Assembly (NCBI GenBank): GCA_947487175.1
Contig: CANKVM010000016.1
Span: 1 to 39,036 of the forward strand
DNA from: Flavobacteriales bacterium
GTDB lineage: Bacteria > Bacteroidota > Bacteroidia > NS11-12g > UBA955
DNA: 39,036 bases
Direction of reading: 5' to 3'
Shown here: positions 28,278-36,900 of the stretch, piece after piece
Numbering within the stretch: the stretch's first letter is position 1
How the letters are laid out: the number at the start of each line of letters is the position of its first letter
Notes under the pieces: generated by a model
Databases searched by the model: none
Seen by the model: the letters and a program-made list of their open reading frames with translations, nothing else
Told to the model about the DNA's origin: nothing
Translations under genes and position numbers: made by a program

Positions 28278-29696
28278 CTATTTCCCTCTACCTTGGATCA
28301 TAATTAACGCTGTATTAAACATGATTTTGATATCCAATCCCAAGGACATATTTTCTAAATATAAAATATCAAATTTCATTCTATCTATCATTTCTGATAC
28401 ATCTTCCGCATACCCATATTTAATTTGGCCCCAACTTGTAATCCCTGGTTTCACTCTGTGTAATCTTTTGTAAATTGGTGCTTTGGCAACTATTTGATCT
28501 ATGAAAAATTGTCTTTCAGGTCTCGGACCCACCAAACTCATTTGCCCTAAAAGCACATTCAAGAATTGTGGCAGTTCATCTAATCTGGTTTTTCTTAAGA
28601 AAATCCCCACATTGGTTCTTCGATCGTCATTATCACTACTTAATTGAGGACCAGAAGTCTCCGCGTTTGCGCGCATACTTCTAAATTTGATAATTTTAAA
28701 CGGAATTCCTCTTAACCCGATTCGATCTTGCAAAAAGAAAATAGGTCCTTTAGAATCTATTTTTACAAAAAATGCAATCAATAGCAAAATAGGAGATAGG
28801 CAAACCAAAGCAATGAATGCAATAAAAATATCCATTCCCCGTTTGATAAATTTTTGCCAGTATGGCATAACTTCAAAATCAACCTCAGCAAGCATGGTCC
28901 CTAAAATATTATTCATTTTTACCATCCCCAAAACCAAATTATATTCATTCGGTAGCATTTTTAAATGAATTTCTTCATTTTGTATAATATCAATAATTTG
29001 AGGGACATATTCAGATTCTTCAGGTTCATTACAAAGAATGATATCTTCAATGTCGTAATTTTTTATTAACTCCGGCAGAGAATTCCAATTTCCAATTACC
29101 GAAAGATTGGCGTTGTTTGAATCTACTGAATTTTGTTCGGTAATTTGAACCAATCCTTTGATATTAAATCCCTCCCAAACTTTTGCCGTTTCAAGGTCAG
29201 AAATAAGTTGTATGGCTTTGGGCCCGGTTCCAATCAGTAAAGTGTGATAGCCCCAATTTTTACTTCTGATTTTATGAATGGTATATGTTGAATTGATTAA
29301 CCTAAAAATTAAGGTTGTGAAAAAATGAAATCCAAATAAAACTGCAAGAGAACTATAATAATCATAATAATTAGATACACTATCGTCAAGAATTAAAGCG
29401 AAAAACAATATAATTACACCCAAGAGACTGTTTCCGAAAGTGTTTTCAAGTTCAACCAATCTAGATCTGCGTAAAATATGCTGATAATATCCGGACATAG
29501 CATATAGCATAATCCAAAATAATGGAATAATAATGAGTCCTGCGTATAGTTTTATATCTTGGTTAACCGGTATTGTATATCCATGTTTAACTGCTTCTAC
29601 ATAGTTTTTTCTGTATAAAAACAGAACCAACCAACTAAAAGAAGCCGCTAGCCAATCAAAAAATACATGCCAAAATATTCTGAATTTTTTACGCAT
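28278..29696 (-). CDS. exopolysaccharide-type polyprenyl glycosylphosphotransferase (initiating sugar transferase)
   Basis: A 472-residue WcaJ/PglC-superfamily enzyme that moves a sugar-phosphate from a UDP-sugar to undecaprenyl phosphate, starting glycan assembly at the inner membrane. N-terminal half: four or five transmembrane segments (about 10-130), then a Rossmann/CoA-binding-like domain (HTLLIGTGPKAIQLISDLE). C-terminal bacterial sugar-transferase domain: KRGMDIFIAFIALVCLSPIL, KGPIFFLQDRIGLRGIPFKIIKFRSM, LRKTRLDELPQFLNVLLGQMSLVGPRPERQFF, RVKPGITSWGQIKYGY. The DE and PRPE catalytic motifs are intact. Its ATG directly follows the stop of the lipoprotein gene (no gap), and the exporter gene starts 46 bp downstream. 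The sugar is not predictable from sequence. Confidence 0.93.
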   Translation of the reverse strand: MRKKFRIFWHVFFDWLAASFSWLVLFLYRKNYVEAVKHGYTIPVNQDIKLYAGLIIIPLFWIMLYAMSGYYQHILRRSRLVELENTFGNSLLGVIILFFALILDDSVSNYYDYYSSLAVLFGFHFFTTLIFRLINSTYTIHKIRSKNWGYHTLLIGTGPKAIQLISDLETAKVWEGFNIKGLVQITEQNSVDSNNANLSVIGNWNSLPELIKNYDIEDIILCNEPEESEYVPQIIDIIQNEEIHLKMLPNEYNLVLGMVKMNNILGTMLAEVDFEVMPYWQKFIKRGMDIFIAFIALVCLSPILLLIAFFVKIDSKGPIFFLQDRIGLRGIPFKIIKFRSMRANAETSGPQLSSDNDDRRTNVGIFLRKTRLDELPQFLNVLLGQMSLVGPRPERQFFIDQIVAKAPIYKRLHRVKPGITSWGQIKYGYAEDVSEMIDRMKFDILYLENMSLGLDIKIMFNTALIMIQGRGK

Positions 29697-30590
29697 CTAG
29701 TTCAAATGAGATAAACGGATATTATCAAATAATATTTCATGAGATCCAGAAAAAGATGCAGGTTTATCAATGCTATAAATAATTTGAAATGTTGTTCCTG
29801 CTGCTTGACCTTGTATTTCATAAATCAAATCAGTGTAAAACCTTTTCCATACTCCTCCTGTAGGATTAATTACCAAATAGGGAACATATTCATTACCATT
29901 CGTTGGGCTATTTCTTTTAAGAGCCACTTGAATTGGTAAATCAGTTTTTACATCAAATTCAAAATAAACACTTACACCATCAAGTGGGATGTTTTTGAAA
30001 ATATCAAAACAACCCAAATCCATCGATTTGAAGCTATCAGTATTTTCAAAAGTTGCTGCATAGCAATTTGTATAGCCACTAAATCTATTATTTAAAACAA
30101 AAGGCCTACTTACAATTTGCGTTGTATCGCCTTTGGTAACTGATATTGGAATCAGAGTTGAAGTACTGTTTTGGAAATCTTCCTGCCAAAGAATTTTCGC
30201 TTTACTTCGATAAACCAATTTGGGCGTAAAATTGGTTGTGCTATTTCTTGAAAGAGATATAAAAGTATCAAGAGGATTTAAAACTTTATATGAACCATAA
30301 GTTTGACTACTTCCATTGAGTTTTACGTAGGGTGCAAAAATAAAGTTGTTTTTCCCTTCTGCATCAAGAGGTATTTGTGAAGGTATTGGATAAGTGCCTA
30401 AAAATTGATTATTTTGATAAAGTTGGAAAGTGGTAATCTGGTGTACATTGTTTCCGCCAATGCTACTTGCATCAACATTAAAACTGTCAATTTTCAAATA
30501 TGATGGAATGAAATTATTTTCGGTGTTACATCCCCCAAAATAGAAAATAACTAAAAAAGAAATGATTGCGATTTTTATATGCTTTCGCAT
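29697..30590 (-). CDS. uncharacterised lipoprotein with C-terminal jelly-roll-like segment
   Basis: A 297-residue lipoprotein (FYFGGC, acylated Cys21 predicted) of no family that I recognise. It has two parts: about 25-125, rich in beta strands with NNVHQITTFQLYQNNQFLGTYPIP; and about 130-297, beginning LWQEDFQNST and ending HEILFDNIRLSHLN, a pattern seen in carbohydrate-binding or galactose-binding-like beta-sandwich domains. That fold guess is inference from pattern only. The stop abuts the ATG of the glycosyltransferase gene, so the two are almost certainly cotranscribed; an envelope or glycan-associated role is therefore plausible. A TACTTTTG box ends 5 nt before its start. Confidence 0.75.
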   Translation of the reverse strand: MRKHIKIAIISFLVIFYFGGCNTENNFIPSYLKIDSFNVDASSIGGNNVHQITTFQLYQNNQFLGTYPIPSQIPLDAEGKNNFIFAPYVKLNGSSQTYGSYKVLNPLDTFISLSRNSTTNFTPKLVYRSKAKILWQEDFQNSTSTLIPISVTKGDTTQIVSRPFVLNNRFSGYTNCYAATFENTDSFKSMDLGCFDIFKNIPLDGVSVYFEFDVKTDLPIQVALKRNSPTNGNEYVPYLVINPTGGVWKRFYTDLIYEIQGQAAGTTFQIIYSIDKPASFSGSHEILFDNIRLSHLN

Positions 30591-30595
30591 AATTA

Positions 30596-30603
30596 CAAAA
30601 GTA
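30596..30603 (-). promoter_or_regulatory. -7 element before the lipoprotein gene
   Basis: Minus strand TACTTTTG matches TAnnTTTG, 5 nt before the ATG at 30590. If used, the mRNA would be essentially leaderless. No clear TTTG is at -33. Confidence 0.4.
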
Positions 30604-30651
30604 CGTTTTAAATTTTGTAAAAGGAATTTCTGACGAATAATTTACATTAGA

Positions 30652-31620
30652 CTAAACTGCTTGATAGCGGCGTTTTACCTTTTCACAAATTGTTTCGCAA
30701 ATAATGGCAACCGTTTCTAAGTGGTCTAATCCATTGAGCGGACTTAAGTTTTTATCGATATTCTCGAAAAAATTACGCAATTCCATGCGTTTTACGTCAT
30801 AAGGCATGATATTCCTATTTATTGAAATGAATTGCTGTATTTCAGAATTTTGATGAGGGTTTAAGTCCATATTTAACGACAATTGATCGGTATTTGAAGC
30901 CAATCGAAATTCCATTAACTGATTTTCTTGGAAATCAATATGAAACAATTTCTCATGTTGAAATACCCTTAATTTATGGGTATTTTCCTCAATTGCTCTG
31001 CCTAATGAAATATGGCAAATTGCATCATTGTCGTATTCAATATGAATATTTAACAAATCGGTATGTTCACCAAATAAAAACATAGGGCGTGCGGAAATAC
31101 TGCGAATATTACTTTCAATGATTCTGTTAATCAAGTCTAATTCTTGAGCCAGTTGATTGAAAATCCATTGATTGAATTCCCCGGTTTTGGGTGCTTGACA
31201 ATGTTTTTCCAGCTTAATAAATCTAGGTTTTTTAAGGTATTGGAGGGACGTTGTGAAAAGCGGCAAACTGTATAAAGTATTTCCAAATTGAAAAATGGTT
31301 CCAGATTCCATTCTCAATTTTTGAAGTGTATCTAATTCATGTGCTGACCAATTTCTATAACCATCAATAAAAATATTCTTTCCAAATTTCATCATTTGGC
31401 AAATCACATCGAACGATAAATTTTTGACTTGGTTACCTATGATGAAATTATCGCCGGTTTGGATGATTTCCAATATTTTGATAAAATCACCAAACATGTT
31501 ATAATTTAAAGAATCATCTGGATCGATGTATCCAGTTAATTCAACATCCTTGGAATCTCTTAATAAAGCAGCATATTCGTCGACCGATTTATTTGATCCA
31601 AGAATGATTGTTTTTTTCAT
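30652..31620 (-). CDS. Gfo/Idh/MocA-like protein with degenerate NAD-binding motif
   Basis: A protein of about 322 residues. The start at MKKTIILGSN (31620) gives a Rossmann-like N-terminus: beta strand KTIILG, helix SVDEYAALLRDSKDVE, second strand LTGYIDPDD. Middle and C-terminal parts follow the Gfo/Idh/MocA layout (IFIDGYRNWSAHELDTLQKLRMESGTIFQFGNTLYS; QLAQELDLINRIIES; HIEYDNDAICHISLGR). However, the GxGxxG dinucleotide loop reads LGSNKS and the EKP lysine motif is absent (FIDGYRNWS), so ordinary dehydrogenase activity is unlikely. It is upstream of the lipoprotein and sugar-transferase genes on the same strand, and divergent from pcm. The superfamily assignment is inference; it may be a sugar-nucleotide-binding or regulatory relative. 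Confidence 0.6.
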   Translation of the reverse strand: MKKTIILGSNKSVDEYAALLRDSKDVELTGYIDPDDSLNYNMFGDFIKILEIIQTGDNFIIGNQVKNLSFDVICQMMKFGKNIFIDGYRNWSAHELDTLQKLRMESGTIFQFGNTLYSLPLFTTSLQYLKKPRFIKLEKHCQAPKTGEFNQWIFNQLAQELDLINRIIESNIRSISARPMFLFGEHTDLLNIHIEYDNDAICHISLGRAIEENTHKLRVFQHEKLFHIDFQENQLMEFRLASNTDQLSLNMDLNPHQNSEIQQFISINRNIMPYDVKRMELRNFFENIDKNLSPLNGLDHLETVAIICETICEKVKRRYQAV

Positions 31621-31634
31621 TTGTGATATATGAT

Positions 31635-31642
31635 TAATTTTG
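31635..31642 (+). promoter_or_regulatory. candidate pcm -7 element
   Basis: TAATTTTG matches TAnnTTTG in the 80-bp divergent gap; the ATG of pcm is 58 bp downstream. The -33 element is unclear. Confidence 0.35.
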
Positions 31643-31700
31643 CAGCGCCAACAAATTTTTGATTTTATTATCATTAATAAAACAAGGCATTCTTAACACC

Positions 31701-32372
31701 ATGTTTACAAACCAAGATAGAACAGATACTTTAGTGCACCAAGGCAAACGAAAAAGACTCGTGGAAGAGCTTATCAAAAAAGGAATCAATAACCCGTTAG
31801 TCCTTGATTCTATTAGGGTTGTGCCACGACACTGGTTTTTTCCGAAGGATTTTGAACAGTTTGCCTATCGAGATGCTGCTTTTCCAATAGACCATGGACA
31901 AACGATTTCTCAGCCATATACGGTTGCATTTCAGTCTCAATTAATTGATATTAAGGAAAATAGTCGGGTTTTAGAGATAGGAACGGGTAGTGGATACCAA
32001 GCGGCAATCTTGGCTAAAATAGGGGTTGAATTGTATAGTATAGAATACATCAAGCCTTTATTAGAGCAAGCTGCATCAATTTTGACAGAAATCAATCCTC
32101 AAATCAAATTATTTCATGGAGATGGTAGTTTGGGATTGCCGAAATATGCACCATTCGATGCAATTATTGTTACGGCAGGCGCTCCAATTGTGCCTGAAAC
32201 TTTAAAATTACAACTAAAAATAGGAGGTAGATTGGTTATTCCTGTTGGCAATGAAAAAGAAAATCAAGAAATGCTTAGAATTACAAGAATTTCAGAAACT
32301 CAATTTGATCAAGATAGCTTTGGCGATTTTAAATTTGTACCATTAAAAGGAAAGCAAGGTTGGGGAATTTGA
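31701..32372 (+). CDS. pcm: protein-L-isoaspartate(D-aspartate) O-methyltransferase
   Basis: This enzyme repairs isoaspartyl damage in proteins by S-adenosylmethionine-dependent carboxyl methylation. 223 residues from the ATG at 31701 (the track start 31659 adds 14 residues with no homology value). Visible motifs: RHWFFPKDFEQFAYRDAAFPI, the substrate-binding DHGQTISQPYTVAFQ, SAM motif I VLEIGTGSGYQAAILA, YSIEYIKPL, LFHGDGSLGLPKYAPFDAIIVTAGA and LVIPVG. All family hallmarks are intact. The TGA stop touches the TAA stop of the convergent aminopeptidase gene, with no room for a terminator. Confidence 0.95.
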   Translation: MFTNQDRTDTLVHQGKRKRLVEELIKKGINNPLVLDSIRVVPRHWFFPKDFEQFAYRDAAFPIDHGQTISQPYTVAFQSQLIDIKENSRVLEIGTGSGYQAAILAKIGVELYSIEYIKPLLEQAASILTEINPQIKLFHGDGSLGLPKYAPFDAIIVTAGAPIVPETLKLQLKIGGRLVIPVGNEKENQEMLRITRISETQFDQDSFGDFKFVPLKGKQGWGI

Positions 32373-33653
32373 TTATGAATTCATGAGGGATTCAATTTCA
32401 TCAATTTCGGTAGGGTATCCCTCCATCAAATCAATCACTCCATTTTCAGTAAGAATTACATCATTTTCAATTCTTACTCCAATTCCTTCCTCTTGAATGT
32501 AAATTCCTGGCTCAACGGTTAAAACACTACCTAATTGCATAGGTTCAAATCTGTGCATAACATCATGAACATCTAGTCCTAAATGGTGGCTTGTACCGTG
32601 CATGTAATATTTTAAAAACGCCTTAGGATTGTCTTTTAATTCTTTGGTAGTTAATAAATTAATTTCAACCAATTTTTCAGACATGAACTCACAAACTTGA
32701 GCATGATAATCAGGGATAGATACACCCGCTTTTAATAAAGTTTTTGCCTTTTTTTGAACGGATAAAACTGCATTATAAACCTCTGCTTGACGCTTTGAGA
32801 ATTTGCCGTTTACTGGAATACAACGCGATAGATCTCCATTGTAATTTGCGTATTCCGCACCGAAATCTAACAACAACAAATCTCCGTCTTTACATTGCTT
32901 ATTGTTCTCTATGTAATGAAGTACACAAGCGCTTTTTCCGCTTCCAATAATTGGATCAAAAGCAAAGCCACGACTTTTATTTCTAATGAATTCATGAATA
33001 AGTTCGGCTTCTATTTCGTATTCCCAAACACCAGGTTTAACAAATTTCAACAATCTTTCAAAACCCAGTTTGGTTATTCTAATTGCTTCTTTTAAAAGTT
33101 CAATTTCTTCTGGTTCTTTTACCATTCTGATATTTGCCAAAATGGGTGCACTTCTTTTTATTTGATGCGCAGGATATTTTGCAATGATTTCTTTTGTGAA
33201 TCTTAAATTAGAATAGGAAACTTTATCCGTAAATCGGTCATTTTCATTTAAATTCACATAAATATTATCTGCAAGCAAAAAAGCAGAATGAATTGTTTTC
33301 CAAAATTCATGAAACCAAAAAACATTTGAAACTCCTGAAACAGCAAAAACATCATTTGGCATTAATCTAGCACCATCCCAGATTGCAATTTGCTCAGAAG
33401 TTTCTTTTACAAAAATCATTTCTCTGAATAAAGGATTTGGTGAATCAGGAAACAAAATCAAAATGGTATCTTCTTGGTCAACACCGGTTAAATAAAACAA
33501 ATCTGATTGTTGTTTGAAAGTGAAATAGGCATCTCCATTTCTTGGCATTTCGTCATTGCTATGAAATACAGCAATAGAACCAGGAGCCATTTTATCAGCG
33601 AATTTTTTGCGGTTTTTTACAAATAAAGCGGAGTTAATTCTGTTGTATTTCAT
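32373..33653 (-). CDS. M24 family Xaa-Pro aminopeptidase
   Basis: A dimetal aminopeptidase that removes N-terminal residues preceding proline. 426 residues, with an N-terminal creatinase/AMP_N domain (IAVFHSNDEMPRNGDAYFTFKQQSDLFYLTG) and a C-terminal pita-bread domain. Metal ligands are visible: LLLLDFGAEYANYNGDLSR (two Asp), MHGTSHHLGLDVHDV (His), TVEPGIYI (Glu) and GVRIENDVIL (Glu). The catalytic set is intact. It is cytosolic (no signal peptide). A TATTTTTG box (minus strand 33682-33675) is 21 bp upstream of the ATG. The gene resembles PepP/PepQ-type enzymes of Bacteroidota. Confidence 0.93.
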   Translation of the reverse strand: MKYNRINSALFVKNRKKFADKMAPGSIAVFHSNDEMPRNGDAYFTFKQQSDLFYLTGVDQEDTILILFPDSPNPLFREMIFVKETSEQIAIWDGARLMPNDVFAVSGVSNVFWFHEFWKTIHSAFLLADNIYVNLNENDRFTDKVSYSNLRFTKEIIAKYPAHQIKRSAPILANIRMVKEPEEIELLKEAIRITKLGFERLLKFVKPGVWEYEIEAELIHEFIRNKSRGFAFDPIIGSGKSACVLHYIENNKQCKDGDLLLLDFGAEYANYNGDLSRCIPVNGKFSKRQAEVYNAVLSVQKKAKTLLKAGVSIPDYHAQVCEFMSEKLVEINLLTTKELKDNPKAFLKYYMHGTSHHLGLDVHDVMHRFEPMQLGSVLTVEPGIYIQEEGIGVRIENDVILTENGVIDLMEGYPTEIDEIESLMNS

Positions 33654-33674
33654 TTTTTTGTCAAATAGATTTTA

Positions 33675-33682
33675 CAAAAATA
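33675..33682 (-). promoter_or_regulatory. aminopeptidase -7 element
   Basis: Minus strand TATTTTTG, an exact TAnnTTTG match, about 21 bp before the ATG. The -33 region is not a clear match. Confidence 0.5.
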
Positions 33683-33904
33683 GTAAACACAAGCTGTAAA
33701 TTTTGTGGATCAAATAAATATTTGAAATCCAAATAAGTTAATTTACTTCTTAAGTTATTGTATAATAGTTTATTGATTTCTACTTTTCTAATGTGTTTTA
33801 TTTAAAAAAGGCAATGAAAGACTTTTGAAATGTCGATGATGCATAGATATTTCAATATTCAATATTCAATTTCTACTTTAAAATCAACAACATTTTTATT
33901 TTTT

Positions 33905-33936
33905 TTTGGAATAAAGACACAAAAAGTTTATTTTTG
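33905..33936 (+). promoter_or_regulatory. promoter of the giant T9SS surface protein
   Basis: TTTG (33905-33908), 20 bp, TATTTTTG (33929-33936): a good Bacteroidota promoter. The predicted transcript start near 33943 leaves a leader of about 56 nt to the ATG at 33999. Confidence 0.7.
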
Positions 33937-33998
33937 GAGCAACACTTTTTAATCATTAGGTGTCAATAAACCAAACAACAATAAAATATACTCGAAAT

Positions 33999-36900
33999 AT
34001 GAAAAGACTTTTACAAACTTTTTTAATTATTTTAACAACATTAGTGGTCAAAGACACCAATGCATCTCACATGATGGGAGCCGATATGTCTTACAAATGT
34101 CTAGGGAATGGCAAATACAAAATAATTGCCAAAGTTTACCGAGATTGCAGAGGTATAAATTTGGACAATCCTTCATTTGGAGCTTATGCCGGTGTAAATG
34201 GTTCAAACGGTTGTGGTTCAGTTAACCCCGGTAGTTTAACAAGAACTGCAATTAGAGATGTAACTACACGTTGTTCATCTGCAAACAGTCCTTGTAATCC
34301 TAAAAACACTTATGGTACAGGAAAGGGAATAGAAGAACATACTTTTGAGGTTACCGTTGATTTTTCAAAATCACCGTTGAGCGGATTTGTTAATAAAAGT
34401 ACTTGTTGTGAAGTTTCATTTTATGTATCCCAGTGCTGTAGAAACGGTGGAATTACCACTGGTGCTGCCGGTAATGATTTTTATAGTACCTGCATGATTA
34501 ACATTTGTAACTTGAAAAAAACCGTCAACAAATGTAATAGTTCACCAAACTTAACAAATGATCCAGTAGGATTTTTATGTTGTAATATTCCATGGTTTTA
34601 TAATAATGGAGCGTTAGATACTGTAGATTATGATTCTATTTCATATAGATTGGTATATGGCTTAAATGCTATTCCATCTTCAACTGTATCGTATTCTAGT
34701 CCTTTTACTTATGCTTACCCAATGACTCCATTTTGTGTGCCTCCTACAACAATTAAATGTACACCAAATCCAAATGCCAATCCACCACGTGGATTTTATT
34801 TCGATACTGCGAATGGTGATATAATTGTAGTTCCTACAAAATGCGATGAGGTCCCCATTATAGTCATAGAACAAACAGAGTGGCGGGCCGATAGTGCGAA
34901 CGGGAAATATATTGTCGTCGGGCGAACGCGGCGTGACATGCAGATGTGGATTTTAGATGATTGTGGTTACAACAAACCACCTGTTATTAACGGGCCATAT
35001 AGTTGGATAATTTGTGAAGGTGATAAAATTTGTAAAAAAATCAAAATCACCGATGAAACTTTTACGCCTAATCAAACCGTACCAGATACCGTAATAGGTA
35101 AATGGAATGGAGGTATTCCAGGTGCTACTTTTAAGGTAGTTGATAAAACCAAGCGGGAAAAAGAATACGAATTATGCTGGCAAACAAAACGAGGCCAAGC
35201 AAGCGAAGTATCTTATTCATTTACTGTAACTGCATCAGACCAACACTGTACGCCTCCAGTTATTTCAATTCGTAGTTTCAAGATTAAAGTGCAACCAAGA
35301 GCTGAAGATCAACGTATATACACAACTGTAGACAAAGGCTCTTTACAAGGATACGCAGGTTCATCTTTAGCAAGTGGGAAACTAAAGTGCGGTAGATTTT
35401 CATTTACGGCAAAACTTGCTGCAAGTTTCAAAGGAAATGCAACTTACCAATGGAGCATTAGAGACTCTGTAGGTAAAAAAGAGTTGTATTTCAGTGCCAA
35501 GAAAACAGATACCATTACAATAAAGAAGGGTGGAAAATATATTATTGTGCATACTGTGAATAATACCTTTAACTGTCCTACTATTTATAGAGATACTGTA
35601 ATTTTACCAGAGCCACCAAAGGTAGTTCTTGCAACAAAAGATACTTTTGCTTGTATGAATACTACAATGAAAATTTTACCAAAGGTATCAAATGGTAAAC
35701 CAAATTACAGCTACTATTGGACTCGTATTACGGTAGATACTGCAAAGAAAATTTGGAAAAACGAATATCATATATCTGGTGATACCCTTGATTATTTAAC
35801 AATTCCAGGAATTAACAGAGATAGCACAATTCGGATTAAGGTAAAAGATGGCGATGGATGTATTTTTTATGATACAGCTACAATTTATGTAAAACCGCTA
35901 CCCGTAATTGGATTGGGTCCAGATCAACGTATTTGTACGTATGAAAAAGCAACATTTGATGCACAAAATAATGATTCTGTAAAATATCTTTGGAATACAG
36001 GTGATACTACTCAAAAAATCACAAAGAATGTACAAGGTGATTATATAGTTAAAGTAATGGAGGGACGTTATAAATGTATTCATTATGACACTGCTAAATT
36101 GTTTGTAAATGATACAGTCACAGCAAATGCAGGTCCTGATCTTACAATGTGTAACTTGCAATCAATTTTAATTGCAGGACAACACAGAAATCCTGCGTTG
36201 ACTGGTATATACAGTTGGAAAGATGTTACAAAGAATACAGTATTAGGTTCCAATATGGGTTATACGGTTTCTCCTAGAAACACCAACTCTCCAGGATCTA
36301 TGGCTCAATTCTTTACTTACAGTTTATATGTAACTGTGAAACAAGGAAATCATACTTGTGAAGATTACGATACTATGGTATTAAAAGTAAATACGCTTCC
36401 TTTTGTAAAGTGGGATCCAAAACCATTGAAATCGCAATGTTTTGCTTATGGTGACATCGAGGTAAACAATTTCTTTAATAGAGGTAAGATTTCTGGAGTG
36501 AGAATTTGGAGTGGAAAACGATTTGCAGCTGATATATATATGGACAGTATTAATCCAACACGTCATATGTTTAAAACTACCAAATTGAACAACGCAACTC
36601 AATTGCAGAATGGTAAAAACTTTACCGCTAATATATATGGTTGGTTTAAAGACACAAATGGTTGTGTGAATGTTGACTCCGTAACCCAACGTATCAATGG
36701 TAACCCAATTCTTGAGTTAACGAATAAAACGTATTGCCAAGATAAAGGTGATGCATTTATGGATAGTAGTGTAATCAAACCAAGAACAAAAGCAGGTGTT
36801 AATTTCTTGTGGACACCACAATTGATGCCAAGTGGTGTTGATTCTGCTAAAATATTGGTTAACAACAATCCTTTAGGAACACCAGATTGGCATTTCGTAT

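Larger units (their letters stand above)
33654..33998. other. divergent intergenic region with two promoters
   Basis: 345 bp between the aminopeptidase and the giant surface-protein gene. It holds the aminopeptidase -7 box (33675-33682, minus), the surface-protein promoter (33905-33936, plus) and a short tandem repeat, TTCAATA TTCAATA TTCAAT (33851-33870). No ORF or RNA gene is evident. Confidence 0.6.

Noticed and set aside
33851-33870. Tandem TTCAATA repeat
   Set aside because: Under three copies of an AT-rich 7-mer; too short and of low complexity to support a function.
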